From the NCBI RefSeq assembly GCF_000182565.1, contig NW_015971544.1, forward strand, positions 1,256,529 to 1,320,528: a DNA stretch of 64,000 nucleotides. Direction: 5' to 3'. The notes beneath the pieces were generated by a model. It was not told the origin of the DNA and searched no databases. It saw only the letters and a program-made list of their open reading frames with translations. Position numbers and translations under genes: made by a program. The DNA comes from Spizellomyces punctatus DAOM BR117 (taxonomy: Eukaryota; Chytridiomycota; Chytridiomycetes; Spizellomycetales; Spizellomycetaceae). Shown one piece after another: positions 1-11,626 of this stretch (positions are counted from its first letter, which is position 1; the number at the start of each line of letters is the position of its first letter).

Positions 1-449
1 ACTTATCGCAGGGTTGAGTTACGTGGTATCCAATTACATTGCCACTGTTGGGTAAATGGAGAGCGTTATAACGGTCTGCTGTATAATGAGGAAACGTGGA
101 TATGATCACCGTACCATCCCAAACAGGCCACATCTCGGATTCGGCAGCGGCAGTTCCGAGTCATGTAATCGTGGTCTACTAGTTGGACTCGGCTACAGGA
201 CAGAAACCATTGTGAGTATAGTGATTCGAAATTTTGTTACATAAAAGGATGAGGGAGTGCGTCGACATACTTTGATGGTGGAGTATCCGTTGAATACAGC
301 TCAACCTTTTCCAATGACAAGAATTGACGGTCATCCAAAGTCCGGCAGAACGACCAAGGGAGCATGACAGACAGAACTCACCCTCAAATCCCCCAATAAA
401 ATAGCTTTCATCCCCCTAGAACAGACTACACTGTCACAATGTCGGCAGC
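1..449. other. left-end stretch, no recognisable gene
   Basis: Short open frames occur on both strands but none has a recognisable motif or a coherent exon structure. The stretch lies downstream of the minus-strand fragment at 450-792 and may hold its 3' untranslated region. Confidence 0.4.
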
Positions 450-792
450 TCAAAGTGCACACCGTTTTTGATCGAAAATGCGGGTGACTAGATGTGCCAG
501 GTCGGGGTGGTCGAACGACATCTCCTCGATCTTGCGCTCGGGGATCTCGGTCAGGAGTTTGTGCTTGGTGGGCTGGATGCGGGTGGGGGTGAGGGTGAGG
601 TGGATGTTGTCGCGGACGGTGAAGGGAACGACGTTGGTTCGGAGGTTGGAGAACAGTGAACGACGTACTGGAGGTTCGGGGAAGCAGGGAGGAGCGAGGA
701 CGGGGCAGGTATGATGACGACATTGCCTTTTTGTCGTTTCTAACAGGTAGGCAGATGTTCGTAGACGGCGGAGAGAATGTTGAAGATACCGG
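450..792 (-). CDS. 3' exons of an unidentified gene (fragment)
   Basis: Two minus-strand exons can be joined in phase: 745-792 and 450-667, with a GTTAGA donor and a CCTCCAG acceptor. The joined peptide, about 87 residues, has ordinary protein composition (for example NLRTNVVPFTVRDNIHL and ERKIEEMSFDHPDLAHLV) and ends at a TGA at 450-452. The acceptor before the first exon (CTACCAG at about 793) shows that coding sequence should continue upstream, but no convincing 5' exon or ATG was found between 800 and 1,680. I do not recognise the family. It may be a small gene with an unresolved start or a relic of a larger one. Low confidence. Confidence 0.3.
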
Positions 793-1679
793 CTGGTAGC
801 GAATATTATCCCTTCTCGTCACGCCAAAAACCTCCGCACACCACCACCGCCAGCAAAACAACCTCAGAAATGCAAAATCCAAATCACTCCACACCTAAAT
901 ATCCGCAGAAAAATAGCTTATGGACCAATCGGATATTTTTGAATGTTGGTAAACTGGAAGTTTGGTCATCTGCGACGGAAATAGAGATTCAGGATTTGCT
1001 TTGGACGACGCTGGAGTGATATCCATTCCTTTCTGTCGGAGATTTTTTGCAACAATACAGCTAGCCTGTGCACTACGGTAAAAGCATGAATTTTCAGAGT
1101 AGGACATTTTGCCCCGGCCATATACCATTTGCAAGAAGGGGTTTGACGACAAAGATATGACCCATTTCGCAGGGCGACGATCTCTCGTCACGTCATTTGC
1201 AGAATACAAAGGTATCGAGAGAGTCCCATCTGTCGTATTCTCCATACCTTTATATTCCCTGACACATGAAGCCTCACTGGTAAAGAAGACACCAGCTGTG
1301 CTAGGGGCAAGTATGATTGGTGAATGCAAGCAGCAGCAGCTGCTCCGTCTTCAAGAAATAAATACAATTCGTGTGAACAGGTCTTTGCCAATGTGTGCCA
1401 AAGAAACCATGTTTCTCAAAGGTGACATGGCATTCAATGCCTTTCAAAATAACACTATAGTAACCTTTGGGCATGAAATGAAAGGTGCAATCTTTCATAA
1501 CTGCAAACCGCGGAAACCAATTGCAAGCTAATGTCAGTAGGATTCGTCATAGACAACCAACGCTGAATCGACAGAGGGGTGTCATGCAATTTATATATAT
1601 ATCTATGAAAGTTGAATGCGCAACGCCGTCCAGATTGGCTCTATCCTAACAACAGAGCTGCTCCACCAAAACCATTTCC
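793..1679. other. stretch without assignable gene
   Basis: Overlapping open frames of up to about 140 codons run on both strands, without motif or splice logic. An imperfect inverted repeat (GAATACAAAGGTAT near 1200 against ATACCTTTATATTC near 1248) is the only structure noticed. The missing 5' part of the fragment at 450-792 could lie here. Confidence 0.4.
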
Positions 1680-2522
1680 TTACAGTCTTCTCCTTTTTGG
1701 TGGTCGACAGCCCGCATGCCGCACCTTTGTAACATCAGTCACACGGGTAATCCTCCATCCTGCCGCCAAAATCGCCCGAAACGCCTGATCCCGTCCAGGC
1801 CCAAACCCCTGCAACTTCAGATGGATCCCTTTCTCCATAACCTCAGTCTGAATGTTCACACCATGATAGACTTTCGGTTTGTCACTAGCCTTCTTTTCTG
1901 CAGGTAAGTTAGAGGCAAGTTCGGTAAGGTGTATGACTGACTGATAACCAGCGTCGGGGGTACCGCGTGCTGCTTTGCGAAGTTTGAGACGCCCAGCAGA
2001 GCTCCAAGTCAATACGTTGCCCTCGGGGTTTGTAAGGACACAGACGGTGTTGTTACGATTGGCTGTGACGTGAACGATATAGTGATTGTCGAAATTGGGC
2101 CTTATGTACATGTCGCTGGCGGTGGAGATCAGCGACGCACGCCCAAAATTCTCTCTGCGTCCTTTGGGGAAATCTTTCCATTCAGCGTCAACTTCCATTG
2201 CCTTCTTCGATTTCGGTGTACTAGTGCGAAGCAAATCAAAAAGTTGCGACCCTAGTGGAGTCATGCTCTCCCCGCCGTTACTGTCACCCAGAGGACTCGC
2301 TTTGGTATCCCAAAACCCGCCCTTCGTTCCAAACGTTCTTGAACAAGCGCCGCTCTTCCAGGCAACCGTGGTGCCGTTGGGCACGGACCTCCCCAGTGCT
2401 GGCGGTCGTTGTTTAGCCGCTAGACATAGCCGTCGAAGGGAGGACATGGCGTTGAGAGAATCAGCAGCGAAAGTTGTCGCCTGCAAAACGCTCCTACTGC
2501 AGTGCGACATCTCAGTTGCCAT
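1680..2522 (-). CDS. MRPS11: mitochondrial small-subunit ribosomal protein uS11m
   Basis: A single-exon gene of 280 residues. The C-terminal half (about residues 140-280) is a uS11 domain: it has the RNA-binding signature GFGPGRDQAFRAILAAGW followed by VTDVTKV and the basic terminus GCRPPKRRRL. The first 130 residues are rich in Ser, Arg and Ala and lack acidic residues at the start, as expected of a mitochondrial targeting region. uS11 binds 16S-type rRNA in the platform of the small subunit, near the mRNA exit. The first ATG of the frame is used; an in-frame Met at about residue 26 is an alternative. The gene is divergent from the NEDD8-E1 gene, with 127 bp between the two start codons. Family assignment is secure from the C-terminus; the mitochondrial location is inferred from the extension. 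Confidence 0.93.
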   Translation of the reverse strand: MATEMSHCSRSVLQATTFAADSLNAMSSLRRLCLAAKQRPPALGRSVPNGTTVAWKSGACSRTFGTKGGFWDTKASPLGDSNGGESMTPLGSQLFDLLRTSTPKSKKAMEVDAEWKDFPKGRRENFGRASLISTASDMYIRPNFDNHYIVHVTANRNNTVCVLTNPEGNVLTWSSAGRLKLRKAARGTPDAGYQSVIHLTELASNLPAEKKASDKPKVYHGVNIQTEVMEKGIHLKLQGFGPGRDQAFRAILAAGWRITRVTDVTKVRHAGCRPPKRRRL

Positions 2523-2649
2523 GGCGACACATTATATTGTATCTATCCATACTGGTTCGAAGCAATGGTTTGATGAGTCAGAAAGCAACACCCAGCTGGG
2601 CAAAGCTTTTGAGCAGATCTTGGCTTGAGGGTAGAGCATCAATCACAGC

Positions 2650-4959
2650 ATGATAGACAGAAGAACTCAGAAATATGATAGGCAGCTACGGTATGCGCTT
2701 TTACCTTGTGAATAGTTGGGAGTTCTGGTCGCTTTTTCGCTCTCTTCGAAGTGGCTAATGAATGACTCGGGTTTGGCCTTTGTCATTTCACAGCCTGTGG
2801 CATGCACACGGCCAATCTGCACTGGAAAACGCGAACGTATGTCTTCTGAACGGGTCGGCAGTCGGTACTGAAATCTTGAAGAATCTGATCCTTCCAGGTG
2901 AGTGCACGGTTTGCCTTTGCTGTGGACCATTTCGTGTGACTGGTCTCTTCACCTAGCGATCGGTTCCTTTACGGTCGTCGACGGCAAAGCAGTGGAAGTG
3001 GCTGACTTGGGAAACAACTTCTTTCTAACACAAGAATGCTTGGGCCAATCAAGGGCAAAGTGCGTGACCCAACTGTTGAATGAATTGAATGAAGAGGTAG
3101 AGGGCAAGTTCTTGGAAGAGGTATGTGTCATATGCGCTTTGCATTGGAATATCTACCATTCAGTATCTCAAGGTTTGGTTGGTATGCAGGATCCTACGGT
3201 GCTGATAGAAGCGAATCCATCGTATTTTCAACAATATTCTCTTATCATTGCGAGTCAATTACCTACATCCAGTTTATTGAGGTTGGCTGATATATGCTGG
3301 GAAACGAATATCCCGTTGGTGATTGTGCGGACGTACGGCTTGTTTGGATACGCCAGGATAGCTGTGAGAGAGCATCACAGTACGTCACGTCGCTGGATCC
3401 AGGTTACAGTTCCATTCTAACTTCTTCTCTCATTGCAGTTGTTGAGACACATCCCGATCAGATTGTTGACCTTCGCCTTGACTGTCCCTTTCCTGTCTTG
3501 CGTGACATGGTGCAAGGATACGATATCAGCCAGCTGGACTCAATGGCCTATGGTCATATACCGTATATTATCCTGCTACTTATGTGCCTCGAAGAGTGGA
3601 AGAGCGTGGTAGGGTTTGTGCCAGTGGCCTGACATTTTTGCAGATGCTGATGACGCTGACCGCTAGTTTGCAGCATGATGGGAAACTACCGCTGACAAGC
3701 ACAGAGCGATCGCAATTTAAAGATCTCATTCGTAGCAAGCAACGGGAAGATGTGGGTGAGAATCAGAACTTCGAGGAGGCTTTGGCTGCTGCCTACCGAG
3801 CATGGACGCCGACAAAGGTATATTGCCTTACCATATCTTTCATATCTTTATCTGCTAAGAATTTCGTATTTTCAGATACCTTCTCATATTCAAGACATCC
3901 TTCAAGATTCAGCGGCCGACAACATCACGGAGCATGTAAGTTATTCTCACCATGTCTTTTAGTTACGGCCCAATTACCTAATCCAGTTTTCGTAGACGCC
4001 CACCTTTTGGGTGATTGCAAGGGCGGTTCGCGACTTTGTTACGAATGAGGGAGGAGGATATCTTCCCCTCGCGGGTACAGTCCCTGATATGCATGCGGAC
4101 ACTGAGTCCTACGTGAAACTGCAAACCATGTAAGTTTCAACAGTTTGCTCAATCCTGCGGTTAGTCCGTAAATAACTTGATAATTGTTAGCTACCGTACA
4201 AAAGCCCGAGAAGATTGCGCTGCTGTAAAGGAAAGGGTGAAAAGTATCCTCGTGTCGTCAGGAAGGTCGCAAGATGCTGTGTCAGAAGAAGAGATTGAAA
4301 GATTCTGCAAGAACGCGGCCTATCTGAAGGTTATACGATATCGTTCGCTCAAGGAGGAATACGAACAGTGCACATTGACGGGGAAGAAGATTGGTAGGAA
4401 TGCGTCAAATCTGAACGAATCCCATCCTTTACGGCAATCTGAATTTTGCTGTATCAGGCAATTGGCTCTCGGATCCCGATGATAACATCGTGTTTTATGT
4501 GTTAGTACGGGCCGCAGACCTGTTCTACGAAAGAATGCAACGATATCCAGGTATGTTGTCCTCCCATTTAAAGGTTAACTTGCTAGCAATATAACTCAAT
4601 GTTTTCAGGCGCAGGAATCGAGAATGTGGACGAGGACATAAGTCCAATGAGGCAGTGTGTAAGCGAGCTTCTAGCGCAATGGGATAGACCAGATGCAGCT
4701 GTATCCGACGATCTTATTTTGGAGATGTAAGTCACTACCAACGAAGACCAATTTCCTCTTTAAGATGTCCTAACATGTGCTCATCCACGTTATCCCCAGT
4801 GTTCGCGCAGGTGCTTCGGAATTGCACACTATCGCAGCATTGCAAGGGGGAATCGTATCGCAAGAGATCATCAAATTGCTCACCCGTCAGTACGTGCCGT
4901 TGAATAATACTGTCGTATTTAACGGAATAAAATCTGGGGCCTCGGTGTATGCGCTCTGA
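2650..4959 (+). CDS. ULA1: NEDD8-activating enzyme E1 regulatory subunit (APP-BP1/Ula1)
   Basis: Twelve exons join in phase: 2650-2690, 2794-2897, 2957-3120, 3190-3379, 3439-3608, 3674-3817, 3876-3935, 3996-4129, 4191-4393, 4458-4550, 4609-4726 and 4800-4959. The protein begins [20 protein letters not shown], the hallmark start of E1-type subunits. It continues with the Rossmann segment ([18 protein letters not shown]) and the pseudo-adenylation half, which has no catalytic cysteine domain of its own. The end [18 protein letters not shown] matches the GExHTIAAxxGGxxAQE motif of the family. With Uba3 it forms the heterodimer that adenylates NEDD8 and charges Ubc12 for cullin neddylation. The usual family length is about 530 residues, as here. 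Every junction has a GT donor and AG acceptor, and the phase is preserved throughout. Confidence 0.95.
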
Positions 4960-5108
4960 TAGAAAAGACAGAAACTGACACCCAAACTGTTGCATCGGAG
5001 AGTTACTTTCATTGAAATCTACTCTGAAAACTATACAAATATAATACCACAAAAACAAAAACTTCGGAAATTGAACACGTAGCAGTTCCAATGAATACAA
5101 TCCGTGGA

Positions 5109-8100
5109 TTATGCCCCCTGATCTGCTCCTTCCCTAGACCCATTTTCCCCTTCTTCCTTCCTCCACCATCCCAAGACTGCGCTCAAGCCCGCCTCCGACA
5201 ATTTGCGCCGCAAAGTTCCTCCCGCCACAATACTGCTTCTTCGCTCTGTTATCGATTCCCTCTTTCCATGACCTGCGGACTCACTAATTGCCGGGGACGG
5301 GGTCCTACTCAGAGGTGCTGGAACATCCATTGTACCCAAGAATCCACGTACATCCGATGGCAGTCGTAACAAGGGCGGCGATTGGCATCCTACCTCCGTG
5401 TCAGTACCCTCATGATCCGAAGTAGACGTTAAATCATCGGACGACTTTTCATGCTTTAACGGAGACTGGAACGCTGCAAACGGATCCCCTGAGCGCAAGG
5501 GGGATGATTGAGGCATTGGTGTGCCCACAAAATCAGTGGGTGCCGGGTTCACGCTTCCTGCCAGAAGCTTTGCCTGTTTGGCATGAGTGCCTTGTATGAC
5601 GTCCATCAACGCGTCGGATGACGGCGATCGACTCGCGGAACCCGTAAAAGCCTTTCCGCTACCTTTGCTTATACTACCCGTAATGCTCTTTTGCCGCTCG
5701 CGATCGCGATCGGAAGGTTCAAGGATTTTAGAAAGGGTCATGAGTTGCTCTTCGGTAAGGCAGGGAGGATGTGTGCAGTAACTGTGCAGGGTGATGGGGA
5801 GTTGCGACGGAGATGTTGATGGAATAAGGACGTCCTCATCTTGGTTGAAAGAGAACTTGTACCGTTGGTACTCTCGAATGGCATTGATGACATTGTATAT
5901 CATCCGTTGCTTTTCGAAATTGATGAGTCCATTTGACAAGACTTTCTGGTTTCCATCATTTAAGAATGTCAGATCTTTGATGATGAGTCCAAAGAATGGG
6001 AGGAGAGGTGGTTTGGACATGTGCTCCAGTTCGCGGTACGTTTTGTAGTTGCCACGGTAAGACAGTCGGGACTCTAGGTCCTGATATGCGGATGTCGTTC
6101 GTGACGATAAGCCCGCAAATGTCTTCTTTAGGCGTGAGACGGGCCCCGTATTCAATCCTGATAGAATGGCCATGGCAGTGTTGTAATTTTGTAGCTCCAT
6201 ACACCTATTTGCGATCTTAATGAACGTCTCTAACGCTTCGGACCGCTTTCGGTGTTCTGGAAAGGAAAGAACGACAGTTCCAACCCAGTAGCCTACGCGG
6301 TTGAATCGGTCGATGTACGCCTGTAGTCGCTGGGCGCGCCAGTCTTTCGCACCACCACCCCATAAGAGAACGGCAAACTCCTCCGGTCGGATGGCTCGGA
6401 ACATTTTCGAATCGACCAAAGTGAGCTGCTGGGCAATCTTTTTGCTGGACTGGGAGAGAAGGTCAAAGTCGCGAAGTAGAACTTTGAGATCGTCAGGTTT
6501 CTGCCCATCGCCCGCTGAATCAGGTGACGAACTTTCCTGCTGTTTCGAGTCGAGATTTTCGAGCTCGTGCTGGACCAGAGATTGGATTTGTTTGGCGTAC
6601 GAGCTGTGTTCGCTTGCTTTCACGAGTTCCAGGAATTTATTCAAAGCTGCCATTGTTTCCGGTTCCACGAAATCGTAGCAGTATTCGCCCACCTGTGCGA
6701 AGTGTTAGGGGACCTCCCGGAAAGTGGCAGGAATACCGGACACTTACCCATCGCTTGACCAAACTGACGATCCGATTCATAATGTTTGACGGAACCTGTG
6801 AGTTCTCCATTGACTGTATTCTATCCATTTGCTTTTGATAATGCTCAGTCAGTTTTATTACGAATTGATCAGCCGATATAAAATGTCGAAACGTCAGCAG
6901 GAACGTATTTAAGTAGGATAAATCTGTCGACATAGTGGGTCAGAACTTTGTGTCAAACGCCCACCGTGGACGCCCACATCTGGTCTTTACCTGGCTCTGG
7001 TTGATCTATCAGTGCCTCCACCAGGGCATCCACAGTTCCTGCCGTGATTTCGTAGCCGTGCTGCCTCAAATTCTTGATCAAGACTTCTTTTCCTGATGTG
7101 TCCAAGCTTTTCACAACAGCTGGTAGCGACTCTGTGCGTAATGGAGAAGAGTTAAATTGCATCTAAACTGAGATCTGCTGTCATGACTTATGTACCATTT
7201 AGGCTTTCGTGGCTGGTTGTACCACTATCTTTGACTGCAGGGGAGACGGCGGATTGCTGCTTCTTTTTCTTTACGCTGACCTTGGAGGCCATTTTCCTGC
7301 GAAGCAGAAACTCTGGGTTGGACTCTGTTCTTGCAGGATTGGAACATATTCAATACCTACTTCAACGTAAATCCAGTGAGAGATCCATATTTCTCTGGCT
7401 TCCCGTTCGCTTCTACCGGAATGTCATTGACACTCGGTCTATGATTTGAATCCCCATACGTCTCGCCCACCGGTTCTGTCTCCGCTCTTTGCCGCCCACC
7501 ACTCGTGTCAACCTTGCTACCAAAAAGTGCCATGACAGACGATCGCCCTTGTTTTTTTGTTGCCAAGGAAAGGAGCGGTTCAGATGAGGTTTTGGAATGT
7601 GATGCCAAAGACTGAAGACTGCGAATGCTGGCGACGGAATCTCGGACGACAATGTCAGGCTTCTGCGACGCTACTGACGCACGTCGACTACTAGGTTCAT
7701 CATCTAACAAAGAAGGATCTGACTTCGCTTTTGTTCGGGATATCGAGGCGTAATCATACCGCACTTGATTCTTCCATTTGCGCTGTTCAGCCGCCGGCTC
7801 GGTTGGTGCGGCATCCGCCGCCCCACTTTCGCCGCGCGAATGGTACCGAGACTCGATATATAGTTTGGCAAGTACGGCTTTTTGAGCCACACTAGCTTCT
7901 CCTCCGCTATCTTGGTCTGAGTCTTGGTTTGTCAGCTGATCCAGACTTTTGCTCGTCCGGCGACTGCCGCGTCCAATCGTAGTATCTATGCCGGGTCTAT
8001 GAGACAACCTTCTCCGGCCTGCCCAAGTCTCGTACTGCCCCTTTGCAGCATCCTCATTCGTTCCCTCGTCAGCTTCGAGTAGTGAAGACAACGATGCCTC

Positions 8101-8831
8101 CTGCTTCTCAGCCCCGCGATTGGGATCCTTATGCTCGTTGAGTCGCTTGTTCTTGATTTTGATGATGATCGCAATTGCTCGTCCCATCGCCTCGAATATC
8201 TCAAAATACTAGCAAGATTCCCGTATTATCAGCAAGAAGCTTAAACAGTCAGCTTGCGGCCGGCAATGTTATACTCAAATACGTACCAACCTTTTCGGAG
8301 CGGAACTTGAACTCCCGCAAGAGCCCATCAGCATCCATGTGCGAGAAGCAGAAGGTTTGTTTACCTCGATTGTGGGAGTATTTGATAATTTCCTCGATGG
8401 GAAATTCTACAATCAATGAACCCTTGCTTTCGTTCTCACTAATGTGAACGCCGAGAAGATCAACTTTGACAAACACCTCCTCATGGCCATTAAGAATAGG
8501 AACTACGCTGGAGGCTGGCTGGATAAAAAGGTTAATCCTCGAACGATCCGTGCAGTTGTCAACGATTCCAATGAGCATACCTGAGCAAAATACCCCACAC
8601 CTTTCTGCAGTTCGAGAAATTCCGTTAGCACATCGGCTTCTTGCGGCCCTGCCGCAAACATAAGGGATGGCTTCTATAGGTGGAGAAGCATAAGATGGGA
8701 GGTTCGCAGAGAGTTGCATTCGGAGAAAAATTCACCTCAGAAGCTTGGGGCCCCCCAGATTTATCTGGTCCACCTTTCTTGCCTGAGAACGCCCTCTTAA
8801 CAAAGCTTTGTGCGGCACTCTCTCGTCCCAT
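5109..8831 (-). CDS. Ras-type guanine nucleotide exchange factor with N-terminal PH/FERM-C-like domain
   Basis: Eight minus-strand exons join in phase: 8736-8831, 8581-8673, 8291-8518, 7361-8208, 7196-7296, 6991-7131, 6748-6923 and 5109-6692, giving 1,088 residues. Residues of about 50-160 resemble a PTB/FERM C-lobe fold (EVFVKVDLLGVHI, then VEFPIEEIIKY, then EKYFEIFEAMGRAIAIII). A Ser/Lys/Arg-rich linker of about 250 residues follows, then a RasGEF_N (REM) segment with DLSYLNTFLLTFRHF. The CDC25 catalytic domain shows AILSGLNTGPVSRLKKTF and LLPFFGLIIKDLTFLNDGN. The remaining roughly 200 residues are low-complexity with many Ser/Pro. It should load GTP onto a Ras- or Rap-like GTPase, and the N-terminal lobe could bind membrane or peptide ligands. 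The GEF call is secure; the fold of the N-terminal lobe is inference. Confidence 0.9.
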
Positions 8832-9892
8832 GATGCTACTGATCCACAGTTTACAAATTTGACATTCGCCGGATAGTTAAAGTGGAAGCGGGGCACGGAG
8901 TGGAAAGTGGGAGATTTATGGAGTAAGATGAGCGTATGCCGTCTTTGATCTGTACAGTGCACAAGAGGACATGTGAAATTAGCACTTGTGCTGAGTCAAC
9001 TGGTAGACGAAAAGAGATGCAAAAAGGAGGCCATCTCCCGCTCTAGTCGCAGAGGAGGAAGACAGCTTAGCAGGTCGGACCCTCATGCCAGGTTCGACAT
9101 TACCCACGACGTAATCCTCTCTCCTTCATTTGCCACTCGACTAGCTTATTCTGCCTACCTCTTCTGCAAAACGATGAAAGCAAGTTGACCCAAGTTGTCA
9201 CACGAGTCTCCAACTATACTAGGGCACAAGGAGCGATAGAGGGTTCAGGTATACCATCCCATTTTACCATAACAACAAGATCAACATAACACTGCACGCC
9301 ACACAACTGCCCTCCACCATTGTTGTTGCACATAAATAGGCACAATAATAGACTATCAATTGCGATTTAGATGAAGAGCTTTATTGCTTTTGACATTGCA
9401 TAGGCATCACATTGGAGGGCATTTTATGTTTTTTGAATAAGCAGGGAGCAAAACAGCATATATCGTTGTTGCCTTCCAATCATTAACAGAATGAATGAGC
9501 TAGACTAATAAGTCCGGCCAGCAATGGAACCAAAACGGGTATAACATGTCGTGGTTTTGAACAGATCTGCCAGCTCGTAACCTGCGACGTCTGTAATCCC
9601 TTCGACATGTGGGTAGGGACGATCCGACACCACCCGAGTCGTCTCCTTTCTCCAAGGGGCAGCGCACACGGAAAAGGAGAGCGGACGACGGACAGCATGA
9701 TTATGTCATCATTGTAATCTATCCATATATGGAAAGTCTGAATTGTTTTTGTCGGCGCGACTTTTGGAAAGTCCAGCAGTTTCCCATCCATCCATCCATC
9801 CATCCGTCCATCCGTCCATCTATCCATCCATCCTTCGCACGTTCGACGGGTTTCCATCTTGCACCTTTCATCCATCGATTGACGGTATCGTC
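8832..9892. other. intergenic region upstream of NOP58
   Basis: About 1 kb between the divergent RasGEF and NOP58 start codons. No gene is recognisable. The only structure is the degenerate CATC tetranucleotide tract at 9785-9833, listed separately. Confidence 0.5.
9785..9833. repeat. degenerate (CATC)n microsatellite upstream of NOP58
   Basis: About twelve consecutive CATC/CGTC/TATC units on the plus strand, ending 59 bp before the NOP58 ATG. It lies in the likely 5' untranslated region or core promoter. A related tract stands at a similar distance upstream of the H2A.Z start. Confidence 0.8.
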
Positions 9893-11626
9893 ATGTTGGT
9901 GCTTTTCGAAACACCTGCGGGGTACGCCCTGTTCAAGCTCTTGGACGATGGAAAGCTCAAGAAGCCGGACGATCTCTACAAAGATTTTGAGACTGCGGAC
10001 CAGGCGAACAAAACTGTGAAGTTGAAGGCATTTGGAAAGTTTGAAAACACAACAGATGCCCTCTCTGCTGTAACAGCGTTGGTGGAAGGCAAAGTCTCCA
10101 AAAACTTGAAAAAGTTTTTGGGTGACGAGTTGAATGCAAAGGATTTGAAAGACCAACTGGCGGTCGGGGACGCGAAACTTGGTGCGTGTGTGAATCGCAT
10201 GTGGTTTCTGTGGGCGTAACGTGAATGTGGAATGCTGATGGATTGACCCATTTACAGGAAGTGCCATTGCCAAGAAACTCGGGATCAAGGTGGTTTCTGA
10301 CGCTGCTGTCAATGAATTGATGCGCGGAATTCGTTACCAGCTCTCTTCCCTCATTTCTGGATTGCCGGAACAAGACATGAACGCTATGGTTCTTGGTCTG
10401 TCACATTCACTTTCCCGATACAAGCTCAAGTTCAGCCCGGATAAGGTGGACACGATGATTATTCAGGCAATTGCCCTTCTTGACGACTTGGACAAAGAAC
10501 TCAACACTTACGCCATGAGAGTCAAGGAATGGTACGGATGGCACTTCCCCGAAATGGGCAAGATTGTGGTGGATAACTTGGCATATGCTCGTACCGTGAA
10601 GGTTATGGGATTCCGGAGTAAGGCTGAAGAGACGGATTTGTCGGAGGTCCTTCCTGAGGAGTTGGAGAAGGAATTGAAAGAGGCGGCAAAGGTCTCGATG
10701 GGTACTGAGATTAGTGACGAGGATATTGAGAACATCACCTATCTGTGTGATCAGATTATTTCGATTTCCGAATACCGTACGCAATTGTACGACTACCTGA
10801 AGAACCGCATGATGGCCATCGCACCTAATTTGACGTGTCTGGTGGGAGAATTGGTCGGTGCACGATTGATTGCGCATGCTGGATCTCTTTTGAACCTCGC
10901 TAAGCAACCCGCATCCACCGTCCAAATCCTTGGTGCTGAAAAGGCGCTTTTCCGTGCCCTCAAGTCGAAACACGACACACCCAAATACGGACTTATATAC
11001 CATGCATCATTGGTGGGTCAAGCAGGACCGAAGATCAAAGGAAAGATTGCACGTACTGTTGCCACAAAGGCGGCTCTGTCTATTCGTTGCGATGCATTGG
11101 GTGACACAGAAACACCCAACATTGGTATTGAGCAGCGGGCAAAGGTCGAGGCACGATTGAGGCAGTTGGAGGGTAAGGCGGTTCGCGCCGCCATTGGTTC
11201 GGCAGCAAAGGGCAAGCCATCACAAAAGAAGTACGAGTTCAATGGTGCACCATCCTATAATGCGGCATCCGATGCTGTGGTGCCTACCACTCCAGCATCA
11301 GAGAAGAGCAAGAAGCGCAAGGCGGAGGATTCAGATGAAGAGGAGGACGCTACACCAGCGACTCCTACACCAGAAGTGAAGAAGGAGAAAAAGTCAAAGA
11401 AGTCGAAGAAGACTGAGGAGGCAGACGGCGCGTCAGGTATTTACCTCTGAAGGATGAGATTCGTCTTTTGTGACAGTGTTAACTTTATACCATGTTTTCA
11501 GACACTCCAGATAAGAAAAAGAAGAAGCGAAAGGTTTCAGAGGAAGCAGAGGTGAATGGGGTAAACGGCGAGGTGAATGGCGAAGAGAAGACAAAGAAGA
11601 ACAAGAAGAAGTCGAAGAAGGATTGA
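9893..11626 (+). CDS. NOP58: box C/D snoRNP core protein Nop58
   Basis: Three exons, 9893-10181, 10258-11436 and 11502-11626, give 530 residues. The order is the NOP5 N-terminal domain ([19 protein letters not shown]), a coiled coil/NOSIC stretch, and the Nop domain with [20 protein letters not shown] and [20 protein letters not shown], which binds the snoRNA-15.5K complex. The tail is made of KKE/KKD-type lysine-acidic repeats, characteristic of eukaryotic Nop58 and a nucleolar retention signal. It pairs with Nop56 and fibrillarin to guide rRNA 2'-O-methylation. The small last exon encodes only the charged tail. Length and motifs distinguish it from Nop56 and Prp31. The start follows a CATC tract by 59 bp. 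Confidence 0.97.

Noticed and set aside
1109-1531. Plus-strand open frame of 140 codons
   Set aside because: No motif, no ATG context or splice support, and an overlapping antisense frame of equal length; treated as chance.
10182-10257. Box C/D snoRNA inside NOP58 intron 1
   Set aside because: A GCTGATGG-like box is present, but no proper C box with matching D box and terminal stem was found in the 76-nt intron.
9719-10373. Minus-strand open frames over NOP58 exon 1
   Set aside because: Antisense shadows of a well-supported NOP58 exon.
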